Counted from the first letter of the stretch, positions 25,662 to 34,599 are shown. The stretch is 61,682 nt of DNA from Eubacteriales bacterium (GCA_030540435.1 JAUNWG010000003.1:35997-97678), one strand, 5' to 3'. Numbers and translations are program-made. The notes: generated by a model from the letters alone, not told the origin.

Positions 25662-27928
25662 AATACGTCAGTACCGCAGTGAAAAAGCTGGATGCGGATG
25701 CGCTGGTACAGGGCAAGCCGGTTTACACCGACGACCTTGCACCCAAGGACTGCTTGATCATCAAGCTCGTCCGCTCCCCATACGCACATGCAAAAATCAT
25801 TGATATCAACACAGCTATCGCACAAAAGGTGCCGGGCGTAGAACTGATCCTCACCTGTAAAAACGCACCGCGGCATCGCTATACCGCAGCAGGCCAGACC
25901 TATCCGGAATGGTCGCCCTATGACCGCGTGCTGTGTGACGATACGATGCGATATGTCGGTGATGTCGCCGCCATTGTCGCCGCAGATACCGAAAAACACG
26001 CGGAACAGGCGTGTAAACTCATCAAAATCAAATATGAAGTGCTGGAACCGGTGCTTGATTTTGAAACAGCAAAGGACAATGCCGTTCGCGTACACGACGA
26101 TGACAGTTTTGCAAAGGCACCGTTCGGCTATGCGCCAGAGCGCAACCTGATTTGCACCGGCAGCGAGGATTTCGGCAATTTCGATGAGGAATTTGCCAAG
26201 TGTGCGTATACAGTCGACCGCACCTACTATACTCCTGCACAACAGCAGTGTATGATGGAAACCTTCCGGTCGTATGCATACATGGAATACTCCGGTCGTT
26301 TGACGCTGGTATCTTCCACACAGGTTCCATTCCATGCCCGCCGCCATGTTGCAACGATGCTGGGCATCCCATATACAAAGGTACGCATTATCAAGCCGCG
26401 TATCGGCGGCGGTTTTGGTGCAAAGCAGACCTCCGTTTCTGAGTTCTATCCGGCAGCCGTTACATGGCTGACCGGCAAGCCGTCCAAGCTGCTGTTTACA
26501 CGGCAGGAATCCTTTGCCTGTTCCAACAGCCGCCATCAAATGCGCGTACGCGCACGTGTGGGTTGTGATAAAGACGGCAATATCACTGCCATCAGCATGG
26601 AATCGCTGTCCAACACCGGCGCATATGGCGAGCACGGCTCAACGGTTGTCGGGCTGGTCGGACACAAGACGATTCCGCTGTACAACAAGCTCAAGGGTGG
26701 ACGGTTTACCTGGGATGTTGTTTACACCAATATGGAACCGGCAGCTGCGTTCCGCGGCTACGGTGCGACGCAGGGAACCTTCGCGCTGGAATCTGCGGTC
26801 AATGAGCTTGCGGAAAAGGCAGGTATCGACGCCGCGGAGATCCGCCTGCGCAACATTGCCGAGGAAGGCGCAGAGGTCTTTATGACACCGGAAATCCATT
26901 ACCTCAATTCCACCGGGCTGCGTGGCTGCATCACCCGCGGCATGGAGCTGAGCGGCTGGAAGGACAAGCCCCACCGTCAGGTCATGCCGGACGGCAAGAT
27001 CCGCGGCATGGGCATGGCGATCTGTATGCAGGGCTCCGGCATTGCAAATGTTGACACCGCTTCGGTCGAGCTGCGTCTGGAGGATTTCGGCTTCTATACG
27101 CTGATGATCGGCGCAACCGATATGGGTACCGGCTGTGATACCATCTTCGCCCAGATGGTTGCCGATGCGATGCACTGCCCGATGGAAAAAATCATGGTGC
27201 ACGGTGTTGATACCGATGTCTCACCCTATGACCCGGGGTCCTATGCTTCGGCCTCCACCTATGTCACCGGCATGGCAGTTGTCAAGGCATGTGAAAAGAT
27301 GAACAGCCTGATTCTGACCGAAGCTGCCCGTGTGCTTGCATGTCCGCAGGAATCACTGGAATTTGACGGTGCTGTCATTTCCTCCGAAGATGGGACATCC
27401 ATTTCGCTGGATGAGCTCGCCAGCCAGCTGGTTGCCGGTCCACAGACACACCAGCTGGTTGCAACCGCTTCCAATGGTTCCCCGATCTCTCCCCCGCCAT
27501 TTATGGCTGGCTTCGCTGAGGTTGAAATCGACCCGGAAACCGGTAAGACCGATGTCATCCAGATGACCGGTGTTGTCGATTGTGGCACGCCAATCAATCG
27601 TGCGCTGGCACGTGTCCAGACCGAAGGCGGTCTGTCACAGGGCATCGGCTTTGCGCTGTTCGAGGATGTGCAGTATCAGCCGAATGGCAAAATGATGACA
27701 GACAGCTTTATGAATTACAAAATCCCGACCCGTATGGATACCGGCGAGATTGTGGTCGATTTCTCAGAAAGTTACGAACCGACCGGCCCGTTTGGTGCAA
27801 AATCCATCGGCGAGGTTGTCATCAATACCCCGGCGCCGTCGATTGCACAGGCTGTGTATGCGGCAACGGGCGTACGTGTGACAAGTCTCCCGATTAATCC
27901 GGAAAAAATCCTCATGGGAATGAAATAA
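25658..27928 (+). CDS. molybdopterin-binding subunit of a xanthine dehydrogenase-type hydroxylase
   Basis: 756 residues, full length. It oxidises purines or other N-heterocycles at a molybdenum cofactor. Visible: the N-terminal hammerhead domain (VYTDDLAPKDCLIIKLVRSPYAHAKI), IGGGFGAKQT near 248, AAFRGYGATQGTFALE near 364, GMGTGCDT-type loop, and the catalytic Glu in GAKSIGEVVINTP near 713. Which substrate, and whether the enzyme is selenium-dependent, cannot be told. Start at ATG 25658 (GGAGGTGGAAGC upstream). Cofactor-maturation genes are not nearby. Confidence 0.93.
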   Translation: MKYVSTAVKKLDADALVQGKPVYTDDLAPKDCLIIKLVRSPYAHAKIIDINTAIAQKVPGVELILTCKNAPRHRYTAAGQTYPEWSPYDRVLCDDTMRYVGDVAAIVAADTEKHAEQACKLIKIKYEVLEPVLDFETAKDNAVRVHDDDSFAKAPFGYAPERNLICTGSEDFGNFDEEFAKCAYTVDRTYYTPAQQQCMMETFRSYAYMEYSGRLTLVSSTQVPFHARRHVATMLGIPYTKVRIIKPRIGGGFGAKQTSVSEFYPAAVTWLTGKPSKLLFTRQESFACSNSRHQMRVRARVGCDKDGNITAISMESLSNTGAYGEHGSTVVGLVGHKTIPLYNKLKGGRFTWDVVYTNMEPAAAFRGYGATQGTFALESAVNELAEKAGIDAAEIRLRNIAEEGAEVFMTPEIHYLNSTGLRGCITRGMELSGWKDKPHRQVMPDGKIRGMGMAICMQGSGIANVDTASVELRLEDFGFYTLMIGATDMGTGCDTIFAQMVADAMHCPMEKIMVHGVDTDVSPYDPGSYASASTYVTGMAVVKACEKMNSLILTEAARVLACPQESLEFDGAVISSEDGTSISLDELASQLVAGPQTHQLVATASNGSPISPPPFMAGFAEVEIDPETGKTDVIQMTGVVDCGTPINRALARVQTEGGLSQGIGFALFEDVQYQPNGKMMTDSFMNYKIPTRMDTGEIVVDFSESYEPTGPFGAKSIGEVVINTPAPSIAQAVYAATGVRVTSLPINPEKILMGMK

Positions 27929-27942
27929 GCACGGAACTGCAT

Positions 27943-27987
27943 AAAAATGGCGGACGATCGGCAAAATGCTGACAGTCCGCCATTTTT
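27943..27987. terminator. bidirectional terminator
   Basis: AAAAATGGCGGAC and GTCCGCCATTTTT form a 13-bp stem, serving the hydroxylase operon and the convergent small membrane protein gene. Confidence 0.85.
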
Positions 27988-28004
27988 CATTTTTCAGATG
28001 CACC

Positions 28005-28247
28005 CTACTTGTTTCGTTTCAGAATGATGTACGACAAAAGGATTCCGATGAGACCAACGATCTCTATCACGATACCCCTGATCAAGTTTGTCTTGCATGC
28101 ATTTAGTACCATCAGTGCAGTCTCTGCCGCATAGGTACTGTCTTCCAAAACACCTGCGATATTGACAGCGGCAAATAAAACACTACCAAAACCCCAAATC
28201 AAAACAACAATGCCAATGATTCTGATTGCATAGCCCAGTTTTTTCAT
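28005..28247 (-). CDS. small two-pass membrane protein
   Basis: 80 residues, no recognised family. Hydrophobic segments at about 5-27 (YAIRIIGIVVLIWGFGSVLF) and 57-75 (GIVIEIVGLIGILLSYII), a short polar loop between them and a basic C terminus. The ATG follows GGAGGCTGC. It lies 28 nt downstream of tcdA in the same direction. Confidence 0.6.
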   Translation of the reverse strand: MKKLGYAIRIIGIVVLIWGFGSVLFAAVNIAGVLEDSTYAAETALMVLNACKTNLIRGIVIEIVGLIGILLSYIILKRNK

Positions 28248-28275
28248 ACGCAGCAGCCTCCTTCATCGTTCTTTC

Positions 28276-29004
28276 TTATATCCCTGCCAAATCCTTTATT
28301 ACTTCGCCCGCGAGGATGAGTCCCATCACAGACGGTACAAATGAGACGCTTCCTGGCGCCTGCTTTTTGCTTTCTCCCGGTCTGCCTGCTACAGCTTCAC
28401 TGACGATCTTGTGCTGTAATGCTGACGGCTGTTCTTTGGAATACACGACCTTCACGTGCTTGACCCCGCGCTTGCGCAGCTCCTTGCGCATAATGCGCGC
28501 CAGCGGGTCCATCGAGGTCTGGTTGATGTCCGCGACCTCGAACCGCGTCGGATCGAGCTTATTCCCTGCCCCCATCGCGCTGACAACCCGCACCCCGGCT
28601 TTCTGCGCGCGGCAAATAATTTCCAGCTTCGCTGTCACAGTATCCACTGCGTCAATAATATAATCATAGGCACGCAGATCAATGCGATCCGCCGTGTCCG
28701 GCAAATAGAATACATTGTGTACCGTCACGCGGCACGCCGGATTGACGTCCAGAATGTGGTCGCGCATGACCTCTGTTTTCCGCCGTCCGAGCGTCGCGTG
28801 TGTCGCCGCCATCTGCCGGTTGATATTCGACAACGATACGGTATCGTCGTCAAACAAATCCAACGCGCCGACGCCGCTGCGCGCCAGCGCATCTACGGCA
28901 TGTCCGCCAACGCCGCCGATGCCAAACACCGCGACCCGTGCCTGCGCCAGCCGCTGCATGGCTTCCGAACCCAAAACAGCCTCTGTGCGTACAAATTCCT
29001 CCAT
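28276..29004 (-). CDS. tcdA: tRNA threonylcarbamoyladenosine dehydratase
   Basis: 242 residues, ThiF/MoeB/HesA E1-like family. Uses ATP to cyclise t6A at position 37 of ANN-decoding tRNAs to ct6A. Visible: VFGIGGVGGHAVDALARSGVGALDLFDDDTVSLSNINRQ (about 31-70, nucleotide loop and DxxN-Q), the adenylation Asp in IIDAVDTVTAK near 118, and PGSVSFVPSVMGLILAGEV at the end. The CxxC pairs found in ThiF and MoeB are missing, which favours TcdA. The ATG follows GGAGGAACAAAA. Confidence 0.92.
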   Translation of the reverse strand: MEEFVRTEAVLGSEAMQRLAQARVAVFGIGGVGGHAVDALARSGVGALDLFDDDTVSLSNINRQMAATHATLGRRKTEVMRDHILDVNPACRVTVHNVFYLPDTADRIDLRAYDYIIDAVDTVTAKLEIICRAQKAGVRVVSAMGAGNKLDPTRFEVADINQTSMDPLARIMRKELRKRGVKHVKVVYSKEQPSALQHKIVSEAVAGRPGESKKQAPGSVSFVPSVMGLILAGEVIKDLAGI

Positions 29005-29068
29005 TTTTGTTCCTCCATATGTATATCTATCAGTATACTGTACCGCCGCAGCGCTGTCAATGTATCTA

Positions 29069-29097
29069 TTGCATTGTTGATAAAATGTTGTTATACT
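29069..29097 (+). promoter_or_regulatory. cysE promoter
   Basis: TTGCAT (29069-29074), 17 nt, TATACT (29092-29097), about 75 nt before the cysE ATG. No copy of the CTAGGATTTAT box is seen here. Confidence 0.55.
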
Positions 29098-29171
29098 AAA
29101 CAGACAGGAATGCTTATTTTGGAACGCCCCGATTGCGCTCCGGCATTCAGCTTTGCAAGGAGTAAAACGCC

Positions 29172-30092
29172 ATGTCTTATTTTAACGACCATCTGGATCA
29201 AATCGTCCGCGAACTGGAAAACGGTTATCAATCCAGTGAATTATTTTTTAACCGCGCCGGTTTGGAACGCCCCAACCGTGCCGCTATCATCGACATTTTA
29301 GACGATTTTCGTCTGCTGCTGTTCCCCGGTTATTTCGGTTCGCAGAATCCGACCCGTGCGTCCGCGCCGTATTTCGCCGGGCATATGCTGACGCAGATTC
29401 ACGAAAAGCTATACCCGCAGATTCGGCTCGCGTTGGCGTATCACGAGGGCGGCTTGACAGAATCTGTTAACGCACGGGCAGAGGAAGCTGCAACCCAGCT
29501 GCTGCTGGAAATCCCGCATATTCAGAAATTGCTGCTGATTGACGTCGAAGCTGCGCTCAACGGCGACCCTGCCGCCGGCAGCAAGGAGCAGATCATCTTC
29601 TCTTACCCCGGTCTACGCGCTATTTTTATCTATCGCATTGCGCATGAGCTGTATATCCGTAACATCCCATATATCCCGCGTATCATGTCGGAGCACGCCC
29701 ACAGCCGAACTGGCATTGACATCAACTCCGGCGCCACGATCGGGGAATATTTCTTCATCGACCACGGTACAGGCGTCGTTATCGGCGAAACTACCAACAT
29801 TGGTAATAATGTAAAAATCTACCAGGGCGTCACGCTGGGCGCACTGTCAACGCGTGCCGGTCTGAAACTGGCAGGAAAAAAACGCCATCCTACGATCGAG
29901 GACGACGTTACGATTTATTCCAATGCTTCTATTCTGGGCGGCAACACCGTGATCGGGCGCGGCTCGACCATCGGCGGCAACGCATTTATCACCTCTTCGA
30001 TTGCGCCGTTTTCCCGTGTCAGCGTAAAAAATCCTGAGCTGACAGTCGATGATTTCGGTGAAAAGGCATACGAAGCGTCAGGCAATGCATAA
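29172..30092 (+). CDS. cysE: serine O-acetyltransferase (EpsC/CysE type)
   Basis: 306 residues, the longer EpsC-type form. Makes O-acetyl-L-serine from serine and acetyl-CoA, the substrate of CysK. An N-terminal helical domain (about 1-170) precedes a left-handed beta-helix of hexapeptide repeats (IDINSGATIGEYFFIDHGTGVVIGETTNIGNNVKIYQGVTLGAL, interrupted by the usual loop). The catalytic His lies in FIDHGTGV near residue 199. The ATG has AAGGAG 8 nt upstream. It is convergent with the Rrf2 regulator gene, sharing a terminator. Confidence 0.92.
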   Translation: MSYFNDHLDQIVRELENGYQSSELFFNRAGLERPNRAAIIDILDDFRLLLFPGYFGSQNPTRASAPYFAGHMLTQIHEKLYPQIRLALAYHEGGLTESVNARAEEAATQLLLEIPHIQKLLLIDVEAALNGDPAAGSKEQIIFSYPGLRAIFIYRIAHELYIRNIPYIPRIMSEHAHSRTGIDINSGATIGEYFFIDHGTGVVIGETTNIGNNVKIYQGVTLGALSTRAGLKLAGKKRHPTIEDDVTIYSNASILGGNTVIGRGSTIGGNAFITSSIAPFSRVSVKNPELTVDDFGEKAYEASGNA

Positions 30093-30117
30093 GCCCAATC
30101 TGTAAAACTGGAAAATG

Positions 30118-30147
30118 ACAGCCGGGCTTTTGTTCCGGCTGTTTTTA
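30118..30147. terminator. terminator between cysE and the Rrf2 gene
   Basis: ACAGCCGG, 9-nt loop, CCGGCTGT, then TTTTTATC on the plus strand. It serves cysE and may also serve the leftward Rrf2 gene. Confidence 0.8.
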
Positions 30148-30157
30148 TCTATCCACC

Positions 30158-30592
30158 TTAAATAGAATAGAAATCTCCCATCGCTTCACTGCGCTCTACC
30201 AAATCTGCCAGTGTAATGTGGTCAACAACACCGTTAATGGCATCGTTCAACTGCTGCCACACAGTTAAGGTAACGCATGATTCTGCTTTGGAACAATTTT
30301 CAATGCCATCCTCCACGCAGGCAACCGGCGCCAGTGAGCCTTCCGTCAACCGCAGGATGTCGCCAACAGTATATTCCTCCGGCTTCTTTGCCAAACGATA
30401 ACCGCCGGACGAGCCACGTACGCTTTTTACGAAGCCTGCCTTTGCAAGAATGCCGATGATCTGCTCTAAATACTTTCCACTGATGCCCTGCCGCTTTGCA
30501 ATGGTTTTCAATGCAATATTTTCGCCTGTATCATGTATCGCCAGATCAAGCATCAGCCGGAGTGCATATCGGCCTTTTGTTGAAACTCTCAT
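30158..30592 (-). CDS. Rrf2 family transcriptional regulator, IscR-like
   Basis: 144 residues. A winged helix-turn-helix at the N terminus (YALRLMLDLAIHD, ISGKYLEQIIGILAKAGFVKSVRGSSGGYRLAKKP) and three cysteines near 92-106 in CVEDGIENCSKAESC. IscR binds a [2Fe-2S] cluster with a similar Cys triplet, while CymR, the Bacillus cysteine regulator of this family, lacks it; the spacing here is C-x7-C-x5-C. It neighbours cysE, and its own promoter and that of metY share an 11-mer. A role in sulfur or iron-sulfur control is inferred. The ATG has AAAGGAGGAG upstream. Confidence 0.88.
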   Translation of the reverse strand: MRVSTKGRYALRLMLDLAIHDTGENIALKTIAKRQGISGKYLEQIIGILAKAGFVKSVRGSSGGYRLAKKPEEYTVGDILRLTEGSLAPVACVEDGIENCSKAESCVTLTVWQQLNDAINGVVDHITLADLVERSEAMGDFYSI

Positions 30593-30612
30593 ATGAATCT
30601 CCTCCTTTCCCT

Positions 30613-30641
30613 ATTATACGCTAGGATTTATAGGGTTGCAA
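30613..30641 (-). promoter_or_regulatory. Rrf2 gene promoter with an operator-like box in its spacer
   Basis: On the minus strand TTGCAA (30636-30641), 17 nt, TATAAT (30613-30618). The spacer contains CTATAAATCCTAG, whose plus-strand form CTAGGATTTAT (30621-30631) recurs at metY. A repressor bound there would block polymerase, so autoregulation is likely. Confidence 0.7.
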
Positions 30642-30722
30642 GATTTATTTATACATTTTTCGCATATTACTTTGGTAAATCTGTTATTTTTAGATTTTTT
30701 TGACGTTGTTGTAATTTTCCAC

Positions 30723-30751
30723 TTGTAAGTATGCTAACAAAATGTTATGAT
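30723..30751 (+). promoter_or_regulatory. promoter of the lipoprotein gene
   Basis: TTGTAA (30723-30728), 17 nt, TATGAT (30746-30751), 36 nt before the ATG. Confidence 0.5.
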
Positions 30752-30787
30752 ATTGTTCAATGCACGACCTATATGGAGGTTCTACTT

Positions 30788-31429
30788 ATGAAAAAGCTGT
30801 GCGCACTGCTCGCAATCTGCTTCCTCAGTGTCCTATTAACAGGCTGTGGAAATACATCGACTGTACCAGCAGGCTCTGCCGAGCCGGGCTCCGGCAACGG
30901 TTCCGCTGTTATACCCAAACCTGCAGAACCAACACCATCAACCGGCTCCGCTATTGATGCAGCTATTGGCTCCGGCTCGTCCAATGCGCAGGACGATCCG
31001 AATGTCCGCGTGTATCGTGACTGCACGATCACCGTGCTTGGCTACAGTCTTCACACAGACAGTGAGGGAGAACCTACAGTCCGCGTTGAATATGAATTTC
31101 ATAACAATTCGCAAAAGCCTGCGTCCTTCAGCACGACCGTTATTCCAAATGCATACCAAGGAACAGACCCCCAGACAGATGCAGATGCGGAATCCCTTTC
31201 TTACGCATCCCCTGCGGAACCAGATGCGGAATATTCGGCCCTCCTGACCTTGGTCAATCCCGGGAAAAGCATTACCTGTGCGGGCTATTTTAAGCTGACT
31301 GACACGACCCAGCCGGTCATTGTAGAGATCAAAGACCTGCGTGACAGTTCCGCAGATGCACTATATCGTACATTAGACATCGCCAATATGGCAGTTTCTG
31401 CCGCATCGCTGGATGAGGAAACCAAGTAA
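30788..31429 (+). CDS. lipoprotein with a DUF5067-like domain
   Basis: 213 residues from the ATG at 30788 (TGGAGG upstream). A lipoprotein signal peptide ends at the lipobox LLTGC near residue 19. A low-complexity linker rich in Gly, Ser, Pro and Ala (about 22-70) leads to a beta-rich domain of about 120 residues (YRDCTITVLGYSLHTD, VRVEYEFHNNSQKP, ITCAGYFKLTD) that looks like DUF5067, an immunoglobulin-like fold of surface lipoproteins in Firmicutes. Function is unknown. It is followed by its own terminator. Confidence 0.75.
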   Translation: MKKLCALLAICFLSVLLTGCGNTSTVPAGSAEPGSGNGSAVIPKPAEPTPSTGSAIDAAIGSGSSNAQDDPNVRVYRDCTITVLGYSLHTDSEGEPTVRVEYEFHNNSQKPASFSTTVIPNAYQGTDPQTDADAESLSYASPAEPDAEYSALLTLVNPGKSITCAGYFKLTDTTQPVIVEIKDLRDSSADALYRTLDIANMAVSAASLDEETK

Positions 31430-31436
31430 ATATCCA

Positions 31437-31464
31437 AAAGACCGATTTTCCCATCGGTCTTTTT
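31437..31464 (+). terminator. terminator after the lipoprotein gene
   Basis: AAAAGACCGA, 7-nt loop, TCGGTCTTTTT. Confidence 0.85.
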
Positions 31465-31501
31465 CAATGAAACCGTTCGTCGATACGAAGGAGTCTTATC
31501 T

Positions 31502-32659
31502 ATGAATGAAAAAGAAATTGCGGAACTGCGCCGCCAGCTCCGTCCTGACCGGAATAATATCACAAGAGTCTATGGCTGCTATGTCAACGAGAACCGCTCT
31601 GTCGTTTCCACCTTCTCACAGTCCCTTGGGCTGACTACATTAGAGGAGACAGAAGCATACCTCGGACTGCTCAAGAAATCCCTGTCCGGCACATTGGGCA
31701 AAAACCTGATCGACATTGCATTCAGCAACCAGCAGGTGCTGGAGGGCGAAGAGCACGCCCTGCTAATGAAGTTGCGGGACAGCAAATTGGAGGATGCAGA
31801 GGCGCTGCAGGCGTTTTATGACAAGGTGATCTCCTGCGTCGCCCTCGAACAGAATTATCTGATCCTGCTGGCGCACAATACATATGACGTCCCCTACCGC
31901 GCAAAGGATGATGTGGAGCTGGACGACAGCGCGGAGGAAATGTATTCCCACATCATTTGCAGCATCTGTCCGGTGAAAAAGACCAAGCCGGGGCTGGGCT
32001 ATGATTACAATGAACAGGCATTCCACACCTTTGCCGGCGACTGGCTGGTCTCTCCCCCGCAGCTGGGCTTCCTGTTCCCGGCCTTTGATGACCGCAGTAC
32101 AAACCTGTACAATGCGCTGTGCTACAGCAAAAATACCGATGATACCCCGCTGCCATTTATCGAAACCATCTTCCACACAGAGGTTTCCAAGCCTGCCGAA
32201 GAGCAGAAGCGCAGCTTTGAAGCAGTCCTTGCCAATTCCCTGGAAGAGGAGTGCAGTATGGAAGTGGTTCAGGCAGTACATGAGCAGCTCACCAATATGA
32301 TCGACATGCATAAGGAAAGCAAGGTTCCCGAACCGCTGATGATCCATAAGGAAGCGGTAGAGGATGTTCTGGGTGACTGCGGCGTGTCGGCAGAACACCG
32401 CGAAGCCTTTTGCAAACAGTTCGATGAAGAATTTGGCGAAGATGCGCCGGTGAATCCCAGAAATATCATCGACGACAAGCGCTTTGATGTCAAGCTGCCG
32501 GAGGTAACGATCCATGTCAAGCCGGAAGCGCGCGATCTGCTGCAAACGCGTGTCATTGATGGCATCAAATATATTTTGATCCGCGCTGAGGACAGCGTGG
32601 AGGTCAACGGCGTGAGCATTCAATTTGAACCGGAAAAAGCGGCAGCCTCCGAATCCTGA
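31502..32659 (+). CDS. DUF4317 family protein
   Basis: 385 residues starting MNEKEIAELRRQLRPDRNNITRV, the characteristic opening of the DUF4317 family of Clostridia. The family is cytosolic, acidic and uncharacterised; the stretch VYGCYVNENR near 22 and the C-terminal DGIKYILIRAEDSVEVNG are typical. No catalytic motif is evident. The ATG has GAAGGAG upstream, and a terminator follows. Confidence 0.88.
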   Translation: MNEKEIAELRRQLRPDRNNITRVYGCYVNENRSVVSTFSQSLGLTTLEETEAYLGLLKKSLSGTLGKNLIDIAFSNQQVLEGEEHALLMKLRDSKLEDAEALQAFYDKVISCVALEQNYLILLAHNTYDVPYRAKDDVELDDSAEEMYSHIICSICPVKKTKPGLGYDYNEQAFHTFAGDWLVSPPQLGFLFPAFDDRSTNLYNALCYSKNTDDTPLPFIETIFHTEVSKPAEEQKRSFEAVLANSLEEECSMEVVQAVHEQLTNMIDMHKESKVPEPLMIHKEAVEDVLGDCGVSAEHREAFCKQFDEEFGEDAPVNPRNIIDDKRFDVKLPEVTIHVKPEARDLLQTRVIDGIKYILIRAEDSVEVNGVSIQFEPEKAAASES

Positions 32660-32669
32660 AAATAATACA

Positions 32670-32704
32670 GACCTCAAGTCCCGCGAGAATTTGAGGTCTT
32701 TTTC
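32670..32704 (+). terminator. terminator after the DUF4317 gene
   Basis: GACCTCAA, 13-nt loop, TTGAGGTC, then TTTTTCT. Confidence 0.85.
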
Positions 32705-32987
32705 TATGCTGTTTTCAATTCATTCACATTTTCTTTGAAATTTTGTTAAAAATAGTTCCCAAATTCGTCACCAAAATCAGGCAAATATGGTGTATTCTAT
32801 TATCAGAGTTAAGAAACAAACAAATGAAACGCATCTCCCGGTCAGCTGCCCGACCAGAATCCATGATTCAAATGCGGCAGACAACAAATCCGCTCCTTCC
32901 GGCGAAGCTGCCGGATGTGAATTTAGATATCATTTTTTCCTTTCTTTTTATCTCTCTTTTTCATTTTACTCCTATCATTAAAAATTT
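32705..32987. other. intergenic stretch without a recognisable gene
   Basis: About 280 nt between two terminators. AT-rich at both ends with a more GC-rich core (about 32840-32920). Short open frames exist on the plus strand but lack ribosome sites and family resemblance. Bounded by terminators on both sides, it could host a small RNA, but I see no clear promoter. Confidence 0.4.
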
Positions 32988-33022
32988 GAACCGAAGCCCG
33001 GCATGTTGCCGGGCTTCGGTTC
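32988..33022. terminator. strong hairpin terminator of the sulfite reductase gene
   Basis: GAACCGAAGCCCGGC and GCCGGGCTTCGGTTC form a perfect 15-bp stem around a 5-nt loop. On the minus strand AAATTTTT follows, 22 nt past the sulfite reductase stop. Confidence 0.88.
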
Positions 33023-33043
33023 GTTTTATATCCGATTCAATTT

Positions 33044-34576
33044 TTATCCAACATACGCAGCGGCAATCGCTTCAATGCCCTCCGGGTTTTCTTCCTTCCA
33101 TGCGGCAAAGTCTGTTCCGCTCTCTGCCACAGCCTTGCCCAGCTTCACCAGAAATTCTGGGATCTGTGACTCCAGAATGGTTCCGACTTCCTTGCCCATC
33201 GCTTCCTGTCCCTGCCGCTCATTACCGTTGATATACAGCAGGAATGCAGACTGCGGCTTTTTATCGATCATTTTTGCTGCGCCGCGGAAGCCAATAGCAC
33301 CGGTCTGGTGCGTACCGCACGAAGACGGACAACCGGAAATATGGATCTGCGGCAGTGCGCCGTCCGGAATGCCGGCTTCACGTACAGCCTGCACACATGC
33401 CTGCAGCAAGCTCTGTGAATCGCGTGCGCCAACCTGACAGATCGATGCGCCAATACAGCTTACCGAAGTCTCAAACAGCGTCTGTGCGGTATCCTGTGTT
33501 GCTGCAAGCACCTTCTCTGCTTCCGCCGCGGTCAGGTTGATGATATAGGCCGTTTCATCCGGTGAAAGACGCATTTCGACGGCCTCCATGTTCTGCACCG
33601 CATCGCTGAGTGCACACAGGCTTTCCGGCTTCGGCTGTCCACCAACCGGGTGCCAAACGACTGTATACAGGCCGTCCTGCTTCTGCTCCAAAATGCGTGC
33701 ACCGGAAATGGCGCCGCTGCCCTGCTTTGTTACTTCCGGAATCGCGGCAGAAATCTTTAAGTCCTCGACGGAGTCGTATACCTCCTGTAGCTTTTCCAAA
33801 TAGGCCTCCACATATTTTTCCGGCCCGCCGAGCGCTTCCTGCATATAGCGGGTACGTGCCTTGCCACGGTTTTCATAGTTGCCGTATGCGCAGAAGGTCA
33901 GCCACATTGCCTTGATATAATACAGGATATCCTCCGGCACAATAGCCTCTGCGACCTTTACACCGAAGCGCGGATTATTTCCCAAGCCGCCTGCACTATA
34001 TACATCAAATTTACCGTCCTGCCTTGCGACGAATCCCAAATCACGGTAGGTTGCATGTGGGATATTGGCAGGAGAATTGGAGAAGCCTACCTTAAGCTTT
34101 CGCGGCATTTTCTTCTGCGTGACAAATGTCATCAGGTATTCGCCTGCTGCTTCTGCCCACGGCATGACATCAAAATACTCCCCTTTTTCCACGCCGGAAA
34201 GCGGGGAACACATAACATTGCGCGGATAATCTCCACCGCCGCCAATTGTGACGATACCTACATCCAGCGCTTCTTCCATGATACCAGCGATCGCATCCGG
34301 CTGTAAATTGTGCAGCTGAATGGTCTCACAAGTCGTAAAATGTGCCATATTGACCTGATATTTGCGTATCGCTTCCGCAACAAAAGCCAGTTTTTCCTTT
34401 GTCACACGTCCTGCCGTCATACGCAAGCGGAGCATACCTGCCTTGCCGCCGCGCTGCGCATAGCTGCCATATAAACCGGAAAAGCCCTTATAGTCTCCCT
34501 TGCTCATTTCTCCTGCATAAAATGCTTTTGACTTTTCCACAAATTCCGGGATCATTCCCTTCCAGTCTGTGCTCAT
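33044..34576 (-). CDS. ferredoxin-type sulfite (or nitrite) reductase, siroheme [4Fe-4S] enzyme
   Basis: 510 residues, the usual single-polypeptide length with two half-repeats. Reduces sulfite to sulfide (or nitrite to ammonia) by six electrons. The siroheme/[4Fe-4S] ligands are visible as CIGASIC (C-x5-C, near 386) and GCPSSCG (C-x3-C, near 427). The first half has RLRMTAGRVTKEKL and TTCETIQLHNL. Sulfite is the more likely substrate because cysK, metY and cysE are nearby, but family members of this type are hard to separate. The gene follows the alpha/beta hydrolase gene by 23 nt. Confidence 0.88.
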   Translation of the reverse strand: MSTDWKGMIPEFVEKSKAFYAGEMSKGDYKGFSGLYGSYAQRGGKAGMLRLRMTAGRVTKEKLAFVAEAIRKYQVNMAHFTTCETIQLHNLQPDAIAGIMEEALDVGIVTIGGGGDYPRNVMCSPLSGVEKGEYFDVMPWAEAAGEYLMTFVTQKKMPRKLKVGFSNSPANIPHATYRDLGFVARQDGKFDVYSAGGLGNNPRFGVKVAEAIVPEDILYYIKAMWLTFCAYGNYENRGKARTRYMQEALGGPEKYVEAYLEKLQEVYDSVEDLKISAAIPEVTKQGSGAISGARILEQKQDGLYTVVWHPVGGQPKPESLCALSDAVQNMEAVEMRLSPDETAYIINLTAAEAEKVLAATQDTAQTLFETSVSCIGASICQVGARDSQSLLQACVQAVREAGIPDGALPQIHISGCPSSCGTHQTGAIGFRGAAKMIDKKPQSAFLLYINGNERQGQEAMGKEVGTILESQIPEFLVKLGKAVAESGTDFAAWKEENPEGIEAIAAAYVG

Positions 34577-34599
34577 ATCAATACTCCTTCCTACTGTAC

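Noticed and set aside
29104..29301. Short ORF overlapping the start of cysE as a leader peptide
   Set aside because: It runs deep into cysE in another frame and its ATG has only a weak AGGA; no Cys-rich end as at metY.
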